DNA from: Yoonia sediminilitoris
GTDB taxonomy: Bacteria > Pseudomonadota > Alphaproteobacteria > Rhodobacterales > Rhodobacteraceae
Assembly: GCF_003058085.1 (NCBI RefSeq)
Contig: NZ_QBUD01000008.1
Coordinates: forward strand, 111,836 to 175,835
Length of the DNA: 64,000 nucleotides
Direction of reading: 5' to 3'
Shown: positions 34,891 to 44,382 of the stretch, in pieces
Layout of the letters: each line of letters starts with the position of its first letter
Position numbering within the stretch: the first letter of the stretch is position 1
Notes under the pieces: generated by a model
The model's database searches: none
What the model was told of the DNA's origin: nothing
Seen by the model: only the letters and a program-made list of their open reading frames with translations
Program-made: the position numbers and the translations under genes

Positions 34891-35871
34891 TTATATATCG
34901 CCGCGTGGCTTGGGCCGGGTCGGAATTTCCTTGAGCAAGCCGCCCACCCCCATTGCCGCAAAATCAGTCGGGCCAAGGTCGAGGCCGCAAATGACGCGCT
35001 CCAGCACCCAATCTGCCCCGTTCAGCGCGGGTGAACGCGCGCACCCGGGCAGGCCAATCACGGGCCGCTCACCCAATGCCCCCAGAAACAAAAGGTTTCC
35101 CGGATCAACCGGTATGCCGAACTGGGTCACGGTGCCCCCTGCCCGCCGCAATGCTTCGGGCCCCACATCGCAGGGGTCCGACGTGGCTGAGGCAGTCAGC
35201 ACAAAGATCACCTGTCCTGTCGCCGCCCTGATCGCTTCTGACAATGCATCGGTCTTGTGCGCCACGACAACCCGATCATCAAGAGCGACGCCAAGCCGGT
35301 CAAGCCGCCCGCGCAGAGCGGCGCGTCCTTTTGACGAGGGGGTTTTGTCGGTGCGCGTCTCGATCAGGGTGGCGGTTTGATATCGCGGCGGCAGCAAACC
35401 CAGCGCGCCCTTTCCCGCCGCGCATGCCTTTGCCACATCGATTTGCGGCACGCCGTAGGAAATCACCTTGACCGTAGCGATCATTGCGCCGTCCTCAACC
35501 CTGTGAAAGGGCGGTACTGTTGCGACTGTTATCATCGGGTTGACGGCGTTGAACTGGTCTATCGCAGCCCGGTCAATCACGGCTACCCCCGGCCCGGTCG
35601 CAAAAAGATTGACGCGCCCCGTGGCGGCATTGCTGTGCCTCAGATCGGGTTGCGCCAGTGCCTCTGCAAGCGTCGCGGCTGCCTGGTCTTCATCCAAATC
35701 ATCCGGCCCAAGCCGGGCGACAGTAATCATCTCATGCCCGGCGGCGGCGAGCGCTTGCAGATCATCCGCGGACAGGTGGTGCCCTTTGCGCAGTCGCGAT
35801 TTGCCCAGTGCTATAGAGTGGGCCAGAATTGTCCCTTCCGCCTCGCCCACCGGGACGCCACCGAATTTCAT
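34891..35871 (-). CDS. Molybdopterin-binding protein (MoeA/CinA-like)
   Basis: The protein has 326 residues. The middle and C-terminal part matches the MoCF_biosynth fold: QVIFVLTASATSDPCDVGPEALR and GGTVTQFGIPVDPGN resemble the molybdopterin-binding loops. The N-terminal part (GTILAHSI, LRKGHHLSADDL) resembles MoeA domain I. A role in inserting or modifying molybdenum cofactor for a CO-dehydrogenase/xanthine-dehydrogenase-type enzyme is inferred from its neighbours. The ATG overlaps the xdhC-like stop as ATGA. It ends 10 bp from the infC terminator on the other strand. Confidence 0.82.
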   Translation of the reverse strand: MKFGGVPVGEAEGTILAHSIALGKSRLRKGHHLSADDLQALAAAGHEMITVARLGPDDLDEDQAAATLAEALAQPDLRHSNAATGRVNLFATGPGVAVIDRAAIDQFNAVNPMITVATVPPFHRVEDGAMIATVKVISYGVPQIDVAKACAAGKGALGLLPPRYQTATLIETRTDKTPSSKGRAALRGRLDRLGVALDDRVVVAHKTDALSEAIRAATGQVIFVLTASATSDPCDVGPEALRRAGGTVTQFGIPVDPGNLLFLGALGERPVIGLPGCARSPALNGADWVLERVICGLDLGPTDFAAMGVGGLLKEIPTRPKPRGDI

Positions 35872-36842
35872 CGGGCTTTCCGCAGGGACTGGGTCACTTC
35901 GGCCATGATGCTGACTGCAATTTCGGCAGGGTTGCGACCGCCGATATCCAGCCCGACGGGGGCGTGTATCCGGGCAATCTGTGCGGCATCAAACCCTGCC
36001 TCTTCCAACCGCGCGACCCGCTTTGCGTGTGTTCTTTTGGACCCAAGACACCCCAGATAAAAAGCCTCTGACGCCAAAACCGCCTGAATTGCGGGGTCGT
36101 CCAGCTTGGGATCGTGGGTCAGGGTGACAACGGCGGTGCGGTGATCGGGTTTGAGCGTTGCCATCGCCTCGTCCGGCCAATCCTCAAGGATGGTTTCGCC
36201 GGGAAAACGGTCTTGTGACCCGAACGCAGCGCGCGGGTCGATCAGCGTGGGCGCATAGCCGCAGGCACGCGCCATGACGACGAGGAATTGGGCAATATGC
36301 ACCGCCCCCACGATAATCATCCGCAACGGGGGATTGTGGACGGCCACAAAGGTGCGCCCGTCCTCCTCAACGCCGGACCGGTCCAGCCGGAAACGGTCAG
36401 GATAGCTGTCGCGCGGGGCCAGTCGGGGATTGCCGTTAACAAGATCGGTGACATAGGCCACGGGTGTTTTCTGCGCCCGCGCCGCAACCAGCTCTTCCAG
36501 TAATGCAATTGGCAGGGCCGTGCCGACAGGTTCGACAAGAACCTTGATTTCGCCGCCACAGGCCAGCCCGACGGCAAAGGCTTCATCGTCGCTGACGCCG
36601 AATTCCAGCACACGGGGTTTACCATCCTCAAGCGCGTCAATGGCTTCTGTGATCACAGCCCCTTCCACGCACCCGCCCGAAACGGATCCTTCCATCGCGC
36701 CATCGGCGGTGATCACCAACTGGCTGCCCACCGCACGCGGGGCCGACCCCCAAGTCTGCACAACGGTTGCAATCGCCACGCCGCGTCCGGCGCGATGCCA
36801 GTCCAGCGCCAAGGCAGGCAGGTCAGTGATTATGTCTGTCAT
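35868..36842 (-). CDS. XdhC/CoxF family molybdenum-hydroxylase maturation factor
   Basis: 324 residues with both XdhC domains: the N-terminal half has GSAPRAVGSQLVITADG and GSVSGGCVEGAV with the conserved Cys, and GLACGGEIKVLVEP. The C-terminal Rossmann half has RMIIVGAVHIAQFL and ends IGGRNPAEIAVSIMAEV. Such proteins hold and sulfurate molybdenum cofactor before insertion into xanthine-dehydrogenase-family enzymes. It overlaps the molybdopterin-binding gene by 4 bases and lies 121 bp after the VWA gene. Confidence 0.9.
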   Translation of the reverse strand: MTDIITDLPALALDWHRAGRGVAIATVVQTWGSAPRAVGSQLVITADGAMEGSVSGGCVEGAVITEAIDALEDGKPRVLEFGVSDDEAFAVGLACGGEIKVLVEPVGTALPIALLEELVAARAQKTPVAYVTDLVNGNPRLAPRDSYPDRFRLDRSGVEEDGRTFVAVHNPPLRMIIVGAVHIAQFLVVMARACGYAPTLIDPRAAFGSQDRFPGETILEDWPDEAMATLKPDHRTAVVTLTHDPKLDDPAIQAVLASEAFYLGCLGSKRTHAKRVARLEEAGFDAAQIARIHAPVGLDIGGRNPAEIAVSIMAEVTQSLRKAR

Positions 36843-36963
36843 AACTGCATTCCAATCCCTGTAAGACAGCGTGCATTCACCGCCGCCACGCCATTCATAT
36901 AGGCAAGATCACGATGTTGGAGAAGGGGCCAGCCCGCAGTCGTATGATCCAGCGGCACATGCC

Positions 36964-38217
36964 TCAGCCCTGCATCATCGCCATCAGGCGCGCCTTTTGA
37001 CCGCTGTCGTGGGGGCGGGCCAGCGCATCGGCCAGACCCTCAAGCGAGGTGATATTATGTCCAGCCCGGAAGCTGGAGCAGTGCGGCAGCATCGCCATGA
37101 TCCCCTTGGCTTTGGGCGCAAACCCATCCCAGCGCAGCAACGGGTTCAGCCAGATCAACTGTCGCGACGACAGTTTCAGGCGCTCCATCTCACGGCCCAG
37201 ATCGGCCGTTGTGTCCCGGTCCAGCCCGTCAGTGATCAGCAACACAACAGCCCCCTGCCCCATCACCCGGCGCGACCAGTCGCGGTTGAAGGAGGCCAAA
37301 CATTCCGCGATGCGCGTGCCGCCTTCCCAATCCTGCGCCTCTAACCCCGCCGCGCTGAGTGCCGCATCCACATCACGGGTGCGCAGGTGGCGGGTGATGT
37401 TGGTCAGGCGCGTGCCAAAGGTAAAGGCATGCACCTGCGCCCATCCCTGCCCCTCGCGGTTGGCGACAGCATGCAGAAAATGCAGAACGGCGCGCGAATA
37501 TTGTGACATGGACCCCGAAATATCGCACAGCACCACCAGATTGGGATAGCGGATGCGACGGCGTTTGGTGGCAAAATCAGTGACTTCGCCGCCATGACGC
37601 ATGGCACCGCGCATGGTGGCGCGCCAATCGGGCAGACGCCCGGGCAGGTTTTGCGTGCGCCTGCTCAGAATCGGTGGCACCGGCAGACGCAGGCTGGCCA
37701 GAATACGTTTTGCAGCCGCCATTTCCGCCGTGCTCATCTGCTCGAAATCAAGCGAACGGAGCTTTTCCTGCGTGGATATCGTCTGCGAGGCGTCAATCGA
37801 AATTTCAACTTCTTCGCCATCTTCCTCGGGTGTCGGCAAGTCACGTTCCTGCCCGTCCAGCAATGCTTCTGCAGCGCGTTTCTCGGCAGCCTGTGCCGTG
37901 CGTTCCTCGGCGACGCCGCGCACCATGGGTGACATGAATGACATCATCTGTTCCAGATAACGCGGATCGCGCCAATAGAGGCGAAAGAGTTGGCCAAAGG
38001 TTGCACGTTCTTCGGGCTTGGACACAAAACAGGCGTGCAGCGTCCAGTAAAAATCAGCGCGTTCGGTAAAACCCGTCGCCTCGACCGCGCGGATCGCGTC
38101 AATGATCCTGCCCGGCCCTATCGGCAGACCTGCCTTGCGCAGGGCGCGTGCGAAATGGGTGATGTTCTGCGCCAGCTTGGGATCGTCGGGCAGTTCAAGG
38201 GCAGCGAGTTCAACCAC
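36964..38217 (-). CDS. VWA-domain protein, CoxE-like
   Basis: 417 residues from a GTG that shares one base with the moxR-like stop (TAGTG). The middle to C-terminal half is a von Willebrand A domain with the MIDAS motif DISGSMS near residue 255 and LLITDGLDRDT further on. A helical N-terminal region (ALRKAGLPIGPGRIIDAI) is typical of CoxE. MoxR ATPases with VWA partners act as chaperones in metal-centre assembly; CoxD/CoxE assist the CO-dehydrogenase Cu-Mo site. That role is inferred here from family and order. Confidence 0.88.
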   Translation of the reverse strand: MVELAALELPDDPKLAQNITHFARALRKAGLPIGPGRIIDAIRAVEATGFTERADFYWTLHACFVSKPEERATFGQLFRLYWRDPRYLEQMMSFMSPMVRGVAEERTAQAAEKRAAEALLDGQERDLPTPEEDGEEVEISIDASQTISTQEKLRSLDFEQMSTAEMAAAKRILASLRLPVPPILSRRTQNLPGRLPDWRATMRGAMRHGGEVTDFATKRRRIRYPNLVVLCDISGSMSQYSRAVLHFLHAVANREGQGWAQVHAFTFGTRLTNITRHLRTRDVDAALSAAGLEAQDWEGGTRIAECLASFNRDWSRRVMGQGAVVLLITDGLDRDTTADLGREMERLKLSSRQLIWLNPLLRWDGFAPKAKGIMAMLPHCSSFRAGHNITSLEGLADALARPHDSGQKARLMAMMQG

Positions 38218-39122
38218 TAGACGGTCTCCAGCCCTGCCTTCGCCTCTTCCAGAATCCGTTTGGCTTCGGATCCTTCGAGTTTCTGGATGTCGTCCTGATA
38301 TTTCAGGATCGCGCCCAGCGTATCGGCGATGACGGCAGGCGACAGGTTGATAACGTCCAGCGCTAGCAGGCATTTCGCCCAGTCGATGGTTTCGGCCACG
38401 CCTGGTTTCTTGAACAGGTCCTCTGTGCGCAGTTTTTGAACGAATGCCACGACTTCACGCGACAAGGCTTCAGAGGCTTCGGGCGCGCGGGCGTGCAGAA
38501 TTTCGATCTCGCGCTCGAAGTCAGGATAATCCACCCAGTGGTATAGACAACGGCGCTTCAGGGCATCATGCACCTCGCGGGTGCGGTTTGATGTCAGTAT
38601 GACAATCGGTGGTTCCGGTGCCTTGATGGTGCCCAGTTCAGGGATCGTGACCTGAAAATCGCTGAGCGCCTCCAGCAGAAACGCCTCGAACGGGGCATCG
38701 GTGCGATCCAACTCGTCGATCAGCAAGACCGGCGCACCGCCGTCTTGCGGGCGCATCGCCTCAAGCAAGGGGCGTTCAATCAGGTATTCCTCGGTAAAGA
38801 GCTCCGTCTTCAAAATATCGCGGTCGGCACCGCCTGCGGCTTCTGCGGCACGGATGGCGATCATCTGCTCGGCAAAGTTCCATTCATAGACAGCGGATGC
38901 GGCATCCAGCCCTTCGTAACATTGCAGGCGAATCAGGCGCCGGCCCAGACTGGCGGCGATGGCCTTGGCAATTTCGGTTTTACCTGTCCCTGCCTCGCCT
39001 TCAAGAAACAGGGGGCGTCCCAAGCGCAGCGACAGAAAGACCACCGTCGCCAAGGCCCGCCCACATACATAGTCTTGTTTCGCCAGCGCGGACTGAACCG
39101 CATCAATATCAGCAAATACCAT
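38217..39122 (-). CDS. MoxR-family AAA ATPase, CoxD-like
   Basis: The protein has 301 residues. Walker A EGEAGTGKTE near residue 42, Walker B VLLIDELDRTDAPFEAFLLEAL, sensor ILTSNRTRE, then the C-terminal lid. The ATG at 39122 has AAGGAG 6 nt upstream, so the 57 codons ahead of it are untranslated. CoxD is needed for insertion of the sulfurated copper centre in aerobic CO dehydrogenase; other MoxR proteins mature different enzymes. It is first in a four-gene run with the VWA, XdhC and molybdopterin-binding genes. Confidence 0.9.
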   Translation of the reverse strand: MVFADIDAVQSALAKQDYVCGRALATVVFLSLRLGRPLFLEGEAGTGKTEIAKAIAASLGRRLIRLQCYEGLDAASAVYEWNFAEQMIAIRAAEAAGGADRDILKTELFTEEYLIERPLLEAMRPQDGGAPVLLIDELDRTDAPFEAFLLEALSDFQVTIPELGTIKAPEPPIVILTSNRTREVHDALKRRCLYHWVDYPDFEREIEILHARAPEASEALSREVVAFVQKLRTEDLFKKPGVAETIDWAKCLLALDVINLSPAVIADTLGAILKYQDDIQKLEGSEAKRILEEAKAGLETV

Positions 39123-39468
39123 AGAATTCTCCTTAGCAGGCATAGCTGCATCCTGCGGCGCTCGCGTCAAGCCGCGCAGTGGCGGTTTGCGACCAAAGGC
39201 TAAGAGCCACTGGCAGCAACGCAGCATAGATGGTTTTCCCCCCAACGGGAACGCGTGGTGACATGGACCAATCGGGGCTTCACAATTAACCAAGGAATGG
39301 CAGCGCTGGTCCTATTGTGACATCATTGAATTCAAAGCGTGAACAAAACCGGGAAATCGTTAGGTTTTAACGCAATTTCCGCAACAAATCCGCGGCCTGC
39401 TGCGCGTAATTTCGCCGCAAATCTTGACTAGGAAGGCAACAGTTTCGGGCAACGCGCCCTGATTAGAA
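39123..39468. other. Divergent intergenic region, moxR-like versus hydrolase-like gene
   Basis: No coding frame I trust. It must hold promoters for both divergent genes. TTGTGACATC near 39315 and an AT-rich stretch around 39360-39370 (AGGTTTTAACGCAA) are the only hints. No repeat or RNA structure was recognised. Confidence 0.4.
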
Positions 39469-40413
39469 ATGGTAAACATGGTACTCAATCACTTGACTTT
39501 GGAGACGTCGCTTGAGGGTCTCGACAAAAACGACTGGTTTTCGCAAATCGATGACATCTGTGACGAACACGGCTTTTTCGAGCATCTCGGACCGGCGCAT
39601 TTTGCCGGGTTTCTCGAAGCAGGCAACAAACTGTTCGTGACATTTGAAAATGTCGATCAAATCATCGCACACAACAAGGATGCGGAACCGCGCGGATTTG
39701 CCTTTGCGCGCAACGATGGCTGGTCTCATCTGGCCCTGTTTTCAGTAAGCAACAGCTGGTTTCGTGATCGCGAAGTCTATGATCTATTTGATCGGTTAAG
39801 CGACGACGGCTTCTTTGACGGTTTCGAGCATATCTTGTTTCACGGCACAGGTGCCGCAGGCTATGCGGCAGCTGCATTTTCCGTGGCCGCGCCCGGTGCA
39901 ACTGTTTTGGCCGTGCGCCCCCAAGCCACGCTGGACCCTGCGATCACCGGTTGGGACAAGCGCTTTTTCGACCAGCGCCGCCAAAGCTTTTCCACCCGTT
40001 ATGGATACGCGCCAGATATGATCGAGGCAGCGTCTGACGTGTTTATCGCTTATGATCCGCTCCAATCGCTGGATGCGATGCATGCGGTTCTGTTTCGCAA
40101 TCCCAACGTCACCCTGTTACCCTGCCGGTTCATGGGGGGACAGCTTGAACAGGCCTTCGAACGGATGGAAATCCACGACGTCATGATCAGTCTTGCAATG
40201 GATCACAAGCTGGACCGTTGCCGTTTCAACCATTTGCTGCGTGCACGGAAATATGACGAGGGCTACGCATCTGCAGTCGTCACAAGCCTCTTGCAACAAG
40301 GACACCGCAAACTGGCCAAGCTGGTCTGTTCCTACATGTTGCTACGTGGCAAACAGGCATTCTTTGAAGACACACTGCGTCGATTGAATGAACAACCATC
40401 GCTTGAACTTTAG
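39469..40413 (+). CDS. Alpha/beta-hydrolase-like protein lacking the nucleophile serine
   Basis: 314 residues. FHGTGAAGYAAAAFSVAAPG near residue 125 aligns with the nucleophile elbow of a Rhodobacterales family that normally reads F-x-G-S-S-M-G-G-Y-A-A, followed by AVRPQATLDP. Here both serines are replaced (Thr and Gly), so ordinary hydrolase activity is unlikely. The C-terminal 90 residues are helical and TPR-like (FNHLLRARKYDEGYASAVV). Homologues have been annotated as phosphoadenosine phosphosulfate reductase without basis that I can see. Two close ATGs (39469, 39478) are possible starts. Function unknown. Confidence 0.7.
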   Translation: MVNMVLNHLTLETSLEGLDKNDWFSQIDDICDEHGFFEHLGPAHFAGFLEAGNKLFVTFENVDQIIAHNKDAEPRGFAFARNDGWSHLALFSVSNSWFRDREVYDLFDRLSDDGFFDGFEHILFHGTGAAGYAAAAFSVAAPGATVLAVRPQATLDPAITGWDKRFFDQRRQSFSTRYGYAPDMIEAASDVFIAYDPLQSLDAMHAVLFRNPNVTLLPCRFMGGQLEQAFERMEIHDVMISLAMDHKLDRCRFNHLLRARKYDEGYASAVVTSLLQQGHRKLAKLVCSYMLLRGKQAFFEDTLRRLNEQPSLEL

Positions 40414-40423
40414 CGCGCGGCTC

Positions 40424-40711
40424 TCACGGTTTACCATTGCCTGCGTCGATCTGTTTTTTGCCCGCATTGAACAAGCGGGGTCCGAAATATCCGACAATGG
40501 CGCCAAGGATCAGCCAGAAGGGTGATCCGGAGTGCGCAAAAATGGCAAGTACCGCAACCGCCAGAAGAAGCACCATGAACGTCACAAGCCTCTTTTCGCC
40601 GGGGTCTACCGCCATATATCGGCGTAGCATTTTCACGATCGGGTCTCCGACCGAATCTTCGAGTTGCGGCGTCAGATAGCCCGCCACAGCGGCGATCAAA
40701 AAGCCAAGCAT
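40424..40711 (-). CDS. Small two-helix membrane protein
   Basis: The protein has 95 residues starting MLGFLIAAVAGYLTPQLED. AAGGAG lies 6 nt before this ATG, so the 16 codons upstream are not used. A second pair of hydrophobic helices (RLVTFMVLLLAVAVLAIFAH, FWLILGAIVGYFGP) spans residues 45-85. The sequence ends in a basic tail. No family recognised. It is convergent with the hydrolase-like gene (10 bp) and divergent from pyrC. Confidence 0.65.
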   Translation of the reverse strand: MLGFLIAAVAGYLTPQLEDSVGDPIVKMLRRYMAVDPGEKRLVTFMVLLLAVAVLAIFAHSGSPFWLILGAIVGYFGPRLFNAGKKQIDAGNGKP

Positions 40712-40826
40712 CCTGTTCTCCTTTTCGTAACCACCATATCTTTTGATATTGGGGCGCATCGCGACATCTGCAAGTGGCGCGCAGGACCTCTGGCCTCCGG
40801 CCGCGCAAAGGTGTAACGGTTTCTAC

Positions 40827-41879
40827 ATGCCCGATAAGAACATCACAGAACTGACAATTCGACGCCCCGACGACTGGCACCTGCATCTGCGCGACGGCGC
40901 AATGCTTCAGGCGGTTCTGCCTGAAACAACCCGCCATTTCGCCCGGGCGATAATCATGCCCAATCTGGTGCCCCCCGTTGTCACGGCACAGCAGGCGCAG
41001 GCTTACCGCGAACGGATCATGGCCGCTGTCCCGGATGGTGCCGTTTTCACACCTTTGATGACCCTTTATCTGACCGAGGACACCGACCCTGCGGACGTGG
41101 CACAGGCCCATGCGGACGGCATTGCGACCGCGGTCAAGCTTTATCCTGCAGGGGCTACGACGAACTCGGCCTCTGGCGTGACCGATTTTGACAAGGTTCG
41201 CGCCGTGCTTGAGAAGATGGCGGATATCGGCATGCCCCTGTGTGTGCATGGCGAAGTGACCAATTCAGACATCGATATTTTTGATCGCGAAGCGGTGTTC
41301 ATTGACAAGGTTCTCAAGCCGCTGCGCAAGAAGGTCCCCGACCTGAAGATCGTGATGGAACATGTCACCACACAGGATGCGGTCGATTATGTCCGCGACA
41401 CCAGCAAGAACCTGGCTGCAACCATCACCACCCACCATCTGATCATTAACCGCAATGATATCCTCGCCGGGGGAATCAAGCCGCATTACTATTGTCTGCC
41501 CGTTGCCAAGCGGGAGGCCCATCGGGTGGCGCTGGTCGAGGCCGCGATTTCCGGTGACAAACGCTTTTTTCTGGGCACCGACAGCGCGCCCCATACCGAC
41601 CCTGCCAAGTTGCAGCCTTGCGGATGCGCAGGCATTTTTACAGCCCCCAACACAATGTCGTGCCTTGCCGAAGTGTTCGAGGCCGCAGGCAAGCTGAAAA
41701 AGCTGGAGGCTTTCGCATCGCTCAACGGTCCGCAGTTTTATGGTCTGCCCCCGAATGACGCGACCATCACCCTTTTGAAGGGGGATCCTGTTTCCTATCC
41801 CGATTCGATACCCACCGCCGACGGTCCCGTGACAGTGTTTGATCCCGCTTTTGACCTGCACTGGCGGGTCGCGGATTGA
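40827..41879 (+). CDS. pyrC: Dihydroorotase, type II
   Basis: 350 residues of the E. coli PyrC class. DWHLHLRDG near residue 17 supplies the first metal His pair, [11 protein letters not shown] the carboxylated Lys region, PLCVHGEV another His, and GTDSAPH the catalytic Asp near residue 250. It cyclises carbamoyl aspartate to dihydroorotate in pyrimidine synthesis. The start [17 protein letters not shown] is chosen over an ATG 28 codons upstream, which overlaps the neighbouring promoter region. It is followed by pyrE 57 bp on. Confidence 0.95.
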   Translation: MPDKNITELTIRRPDDWHLHLRDGAMLQAVLPETTRHFARAIIMPNLVPPVVTAQQAQAYRERIMAAVPDGAVFTPLMTLYLTEDTDPADVAQAHADGIATAVKLYPAGATTNSASGVTDFDKVRAVLEKMADIGMPLCVHGEVTNSDIDIFDREAVFIDKVLKPLRKKVPDLKIVMEHVTTQDAVDYVRDTSKNLAATITTHHLIINRNDILAGGIKPHYYCLPVAKREAHRVALVEAAISGDKRFFLGTDSAPHTDPAKLQPCGCAGIFTAPNTMSCLAEVFEAAGKLKKLEAFASLNGPQFYGLPPNDATITLLKGDPVSYPDSIPTADGPVTVFDPAFDLHWRVAD

Positions 41880-41887
41880 TGATGCGG

Positions 41888-41909
41888 ACCCTCCGGGGGG
41901 GATATTTTT
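41888..41909 (+). terminator. Hairpin with T run between pyrC and pyrE
   Basis: ACCCTCCGGGGGGG folds into a short GC stem and is followed by GATATTTTTG. From memory this kind of sequence, a CCTCC/GGGGG hairpin then ATATTTTTGG, recurs between genes in Rhodobacteraceae. It could attenuate read-through from pyrC to pyrE. Confidence 0.45.
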
Positions 41910-41936
41910 GGCCATAAGAAGCAATAAGGTATTACG

Positions 41937-42605
41937 ATGATTCCAACTTCATTTCCCAGCAAGGAAGAAATGGCCCGCCTCACGGCGGGAATGCTGATTG
42001 AAATTGGTGCCATTGATTTTAATGCCAAAGAGCCGTTCACCCATGCTTCGGGCAAACAGGCCCCGACTTATGTGGATTGCCGCAAGCTGATCAGCTACCC
42101 CCGCATCCGCGCGACCTTGATGGATTTTCTCAGTGTGACCATCATGCGCGAGGCTGGTTTTGAAGCCTTTGACAATATCGCGGGGGGCGAAACGGCGGGT
42201 ATTCCCTTTGGCGCACTCGTGGCAGAACGCCTGGTCCTGCCGATGAGTTATGTGCGCAAGAAACCCAAAGGCTACGGGCGCAATGCCCGCATCGAGGGGG
42301 TCATGACGGAAGGGCAGCGGGTCCTTCTGGTGGAGGACCTGACCACGGACGGCGGATCAAAACTGTCGTTTGTCGATGCGATCCGTGACACAGGCGCCAC
42401 ATGCAACGCCACGGCCGTGATCTTTTTCTACGATATTTTTGAAGGCGTTCATGAGACGCTGGCAGACCATGGCGTCCAGCTCATACATCTGTGTACCTGG
42501 TGGGATGTTCTGGCCGAGGCGAAGGCCCGGGCAGCATTTGACGCATCCACTCTGGCCTCGGTGGAAACATACCTGAATGATCCGGATGGCTGGAAAGCCG
42601 CCTGA
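41937..42605 (+). CDS. pyrE: Orotate phosphoribosyltransferase
   Basis: 222 residues with the PRPP-binding motif [14 protein letters not shown] near residue 120 and the orotate loop [17 protein letters not shown]. It forms orotidine 5'-phosphate from orotate and PRPP. The size is normal for alphaproteobacteria. It follows pyrC, giving two consecutive pyrimidine steps, although dihydroorotate dehydrogenase is not in the window. Confidence 0.95.
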   Translation: MIPTSFPSKEEMARLTAGMLIEIGAIDFNAKEPFTHASGKQAPTYVDCRKLISYPRIRATLMDFLSVTIMREAGFEAFDNIAGGETAGIPFGALVAERLVLPMSYVRKKPKGYGRNARIEGVMTEGQRVLLVEDLTTDGGSKLSFVDAIRDTGATCNATAVIFFYDIFEGVHETLADHGVQLIHLCTWWDVLAEAKARAAFDASTLASVETYLNDPDGWKAA

Positions 42606-42720
42606 AATATTTTTTCATGGCCTGTGTACAAGTTTAAGTGCGAATCCTGACGCTCTTCAAAATATGCGCAAATCTACCAAATCACATGCTAGATATGGTA
42701 GCCTGAAAGCCCAGTTCCGG

Positions 42721-42729
42721 TTATACACA
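42721..42729 (+). promoter_or_regulatory. DnaA-box match upstream of dnaB
   Basis: TTATACACA fits the E. coli consensus TTATNCACA exactly. A one-mismatch copy is on the other strand at 42623-42631, and TTATCCCG follows at 42733. All lie in the 223-bp gap between pyrE and dnaB. DnaA control of dnaB is a possibility, not shown. Confidence 0.4.
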
Positions 42730-42828
42730 GAGTTATCCCGCAGACGATCCCCAATAATACTAAGATAGCGGAACGCGCGGGCAGTCTGCTATGGCACAGT
42801 CGGGTTCGGCAGTTGAGGTGAGAGAGAC

Positions 42829-44316
42829 ATGAACGAAATTTCTGCATTCAACGCAACCGGGGTCGAAGCGACCGCGACCGACCTGATGCCCCACTCGACC
42901 GAGGCCGAGCAGCAACTGTTGGGCGCGATCCTGACCAACAACGACATCTTTGACCGTGTGGCCTCGATCGTTGGCCCCAAGCATTTCTACGACCCGGTCC
43001 ATGCCCGCATTTTCGAGACCGCCGCCAGCCGCATCGGAAAGAACGCGCTTGCCAGCCCTGTCACACTGAAAACTTTCCTCGAGGATGACGAGGGGCTTAA
43101 AGAGCTTGGCGGGCCTGCCTATCTGGCCCGACTGGCCGGTGCCGCAATTTCCGCCTTTGCAGCCCGCGACTATGCCCAGATGATTTATGATCTGTCTGTC
43201 CGCCGCGAGTTGATTCAGGTGGGCCGGTCGATTGCCGACAAGGCTGCAAAGGTTGATGTCGAGTCAGAGCCCAAAGAACAGATCGTCGAGGCCGAACAGG
43301 CGCTTTATTCGCTTGCCGAACAGGGGACCACCGAACAGGGTTTTCAAAGTTTCCTGCGCGCAGTGACCGAAGCCGTGAATGTGGCCAACACGGCCTACCA
43401 GCGCGAAGGCGGGCTGGCAGGCGTATCCACTGGCCTTGCCGATTTAGACAAAAAGCTGGGCGGTTTACATAAATCCGACCTGTTGATCCTTGCCGGCCGC
43501 CCATCCATGGGTAAAACATCGCTTGCCACCAACATCGCCTTTAACGTCGCCAAGGCCTATCAGAAGGGCAAGTTGGCGGATGGCAGCGAAGGGGCTGTTG
43601 ACGGCGGTGTTGTGGGGTTCTTTTCGCTGGAAATGAGCGCCGAACAGCTGGCTGGCCGTGTCTTGGCCGAAGCCTCTGAAATTTCGTCGCACAAAATCCG
43701 GCAAGGGGACATGACCGAAACGGAGTTCCGCCGCTTTGTGGATGCCGCCAAGCAACTGGAATCCTGCCCGCTGTATATTGACGACACCGCCGCTATCCCG
43801 ATCAGCCAGCTTGCCGCCCGTGCGCGGCGGCTCAAACGGACCCATGGGCTCGACGTGCTGATTGTGGACTATCTGCAGCTGGTGCGCGGCAACTCTGACA
43901 ACCGGGTGCAGGAAATCGGGGAAATCTCGATGGGGCTCAAGGCCATCGCCAAGGAATTGAACATCCCGGTGATCGCCCTGTCGCAATTGTCCCGTCAGGT
44001 CGAAAGCCGGGAGGACAAGCGCCCGCAGCTTTCTGATCTGCGTGAGTCCGGCTCGATCGAGCAGGACGCCGATGTAGTCATGTTCGTCTATCGCGGCGAA
44101 TATTACGTCGAGCGAGAAAAGCCTGACGATGCCAACATGGAAGCCATCGCCAGCTGGCAGGAAAAGATGTCCAACCTGCATGGCAAGGCCGAGGTCATCA
44201 TTGGCAAACAGCGGCACGGCCCTATCGGCACTGTTGAACTGGCCTTTACCGCTGAATTTACCCGTTTCGGCAATCTTGCAAAGGCATGGCAGCAGGCCGA
44301 CGATCAGCAGTTCTGA
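42829..44316 (+). CDS. dnaB: Replicative DNA helicase
   Basis: 495 residues. N-terminal helical domain (STEAEQQLLGAILTNND, HARIFETAASRI), then the RecA-like domain with Walker A AGRPSMGKTSLA near residue 222, VLIVDYLQLVRG as Walker B, and the Arg-finger region RESGSIEQDADVVMF. It is the hexameric replication-fork helicase. No intein is present. It is followed by alr, 66 bp on. Confidence 0.96.
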   Translation: MNEISAFNATGVEATATDLMPHSTEAEQQLLGAILTNNDIFDRVASIVGPKHFYDPVHARIFETAASRIGKNALASPVTLKTFLEDDEGLKELGGPAYLARLAGAAISAFAARDYAQMIYDLSVRRELIQVGRSIADKAAKVDVESEPKEQIVEAEQALYSLAEQGTTEQGFQSFLRAVTEAVNVANTAYQREGGLAGVSTGLADLDKKLGGLHKSDLLILAGRPSMGKTSLATNIAFNVAKAYQKGKLADGSEGAVDGGVVGFFSLEMSAEQLAGRVLAEASEISSHKIRQGDMTETEFRRFVDAAKQLESCPLYIDDTAAIPISQLAARARRLKRTHGLDVLIVDYLQLVRGNSDNRVQEIGEISMGLKAIAKELNIPVIALSQLSRQVESREDKRPQLSDLRESGSIEQDADVVMFVYRGEYYVEREKPDDANMEAIASWQEKMSNLHGKAEVIIGKQRHGPIGTVELAFTAEFTRFGNLAKAWQQADDQQF

Positions 44317-44382
44317 TCCTTTTGCGTGGCCCGCCCGTTTTAACCTCTTGCCCGATCCCGCGCCCCCTGCCAAAAGGTGCGC

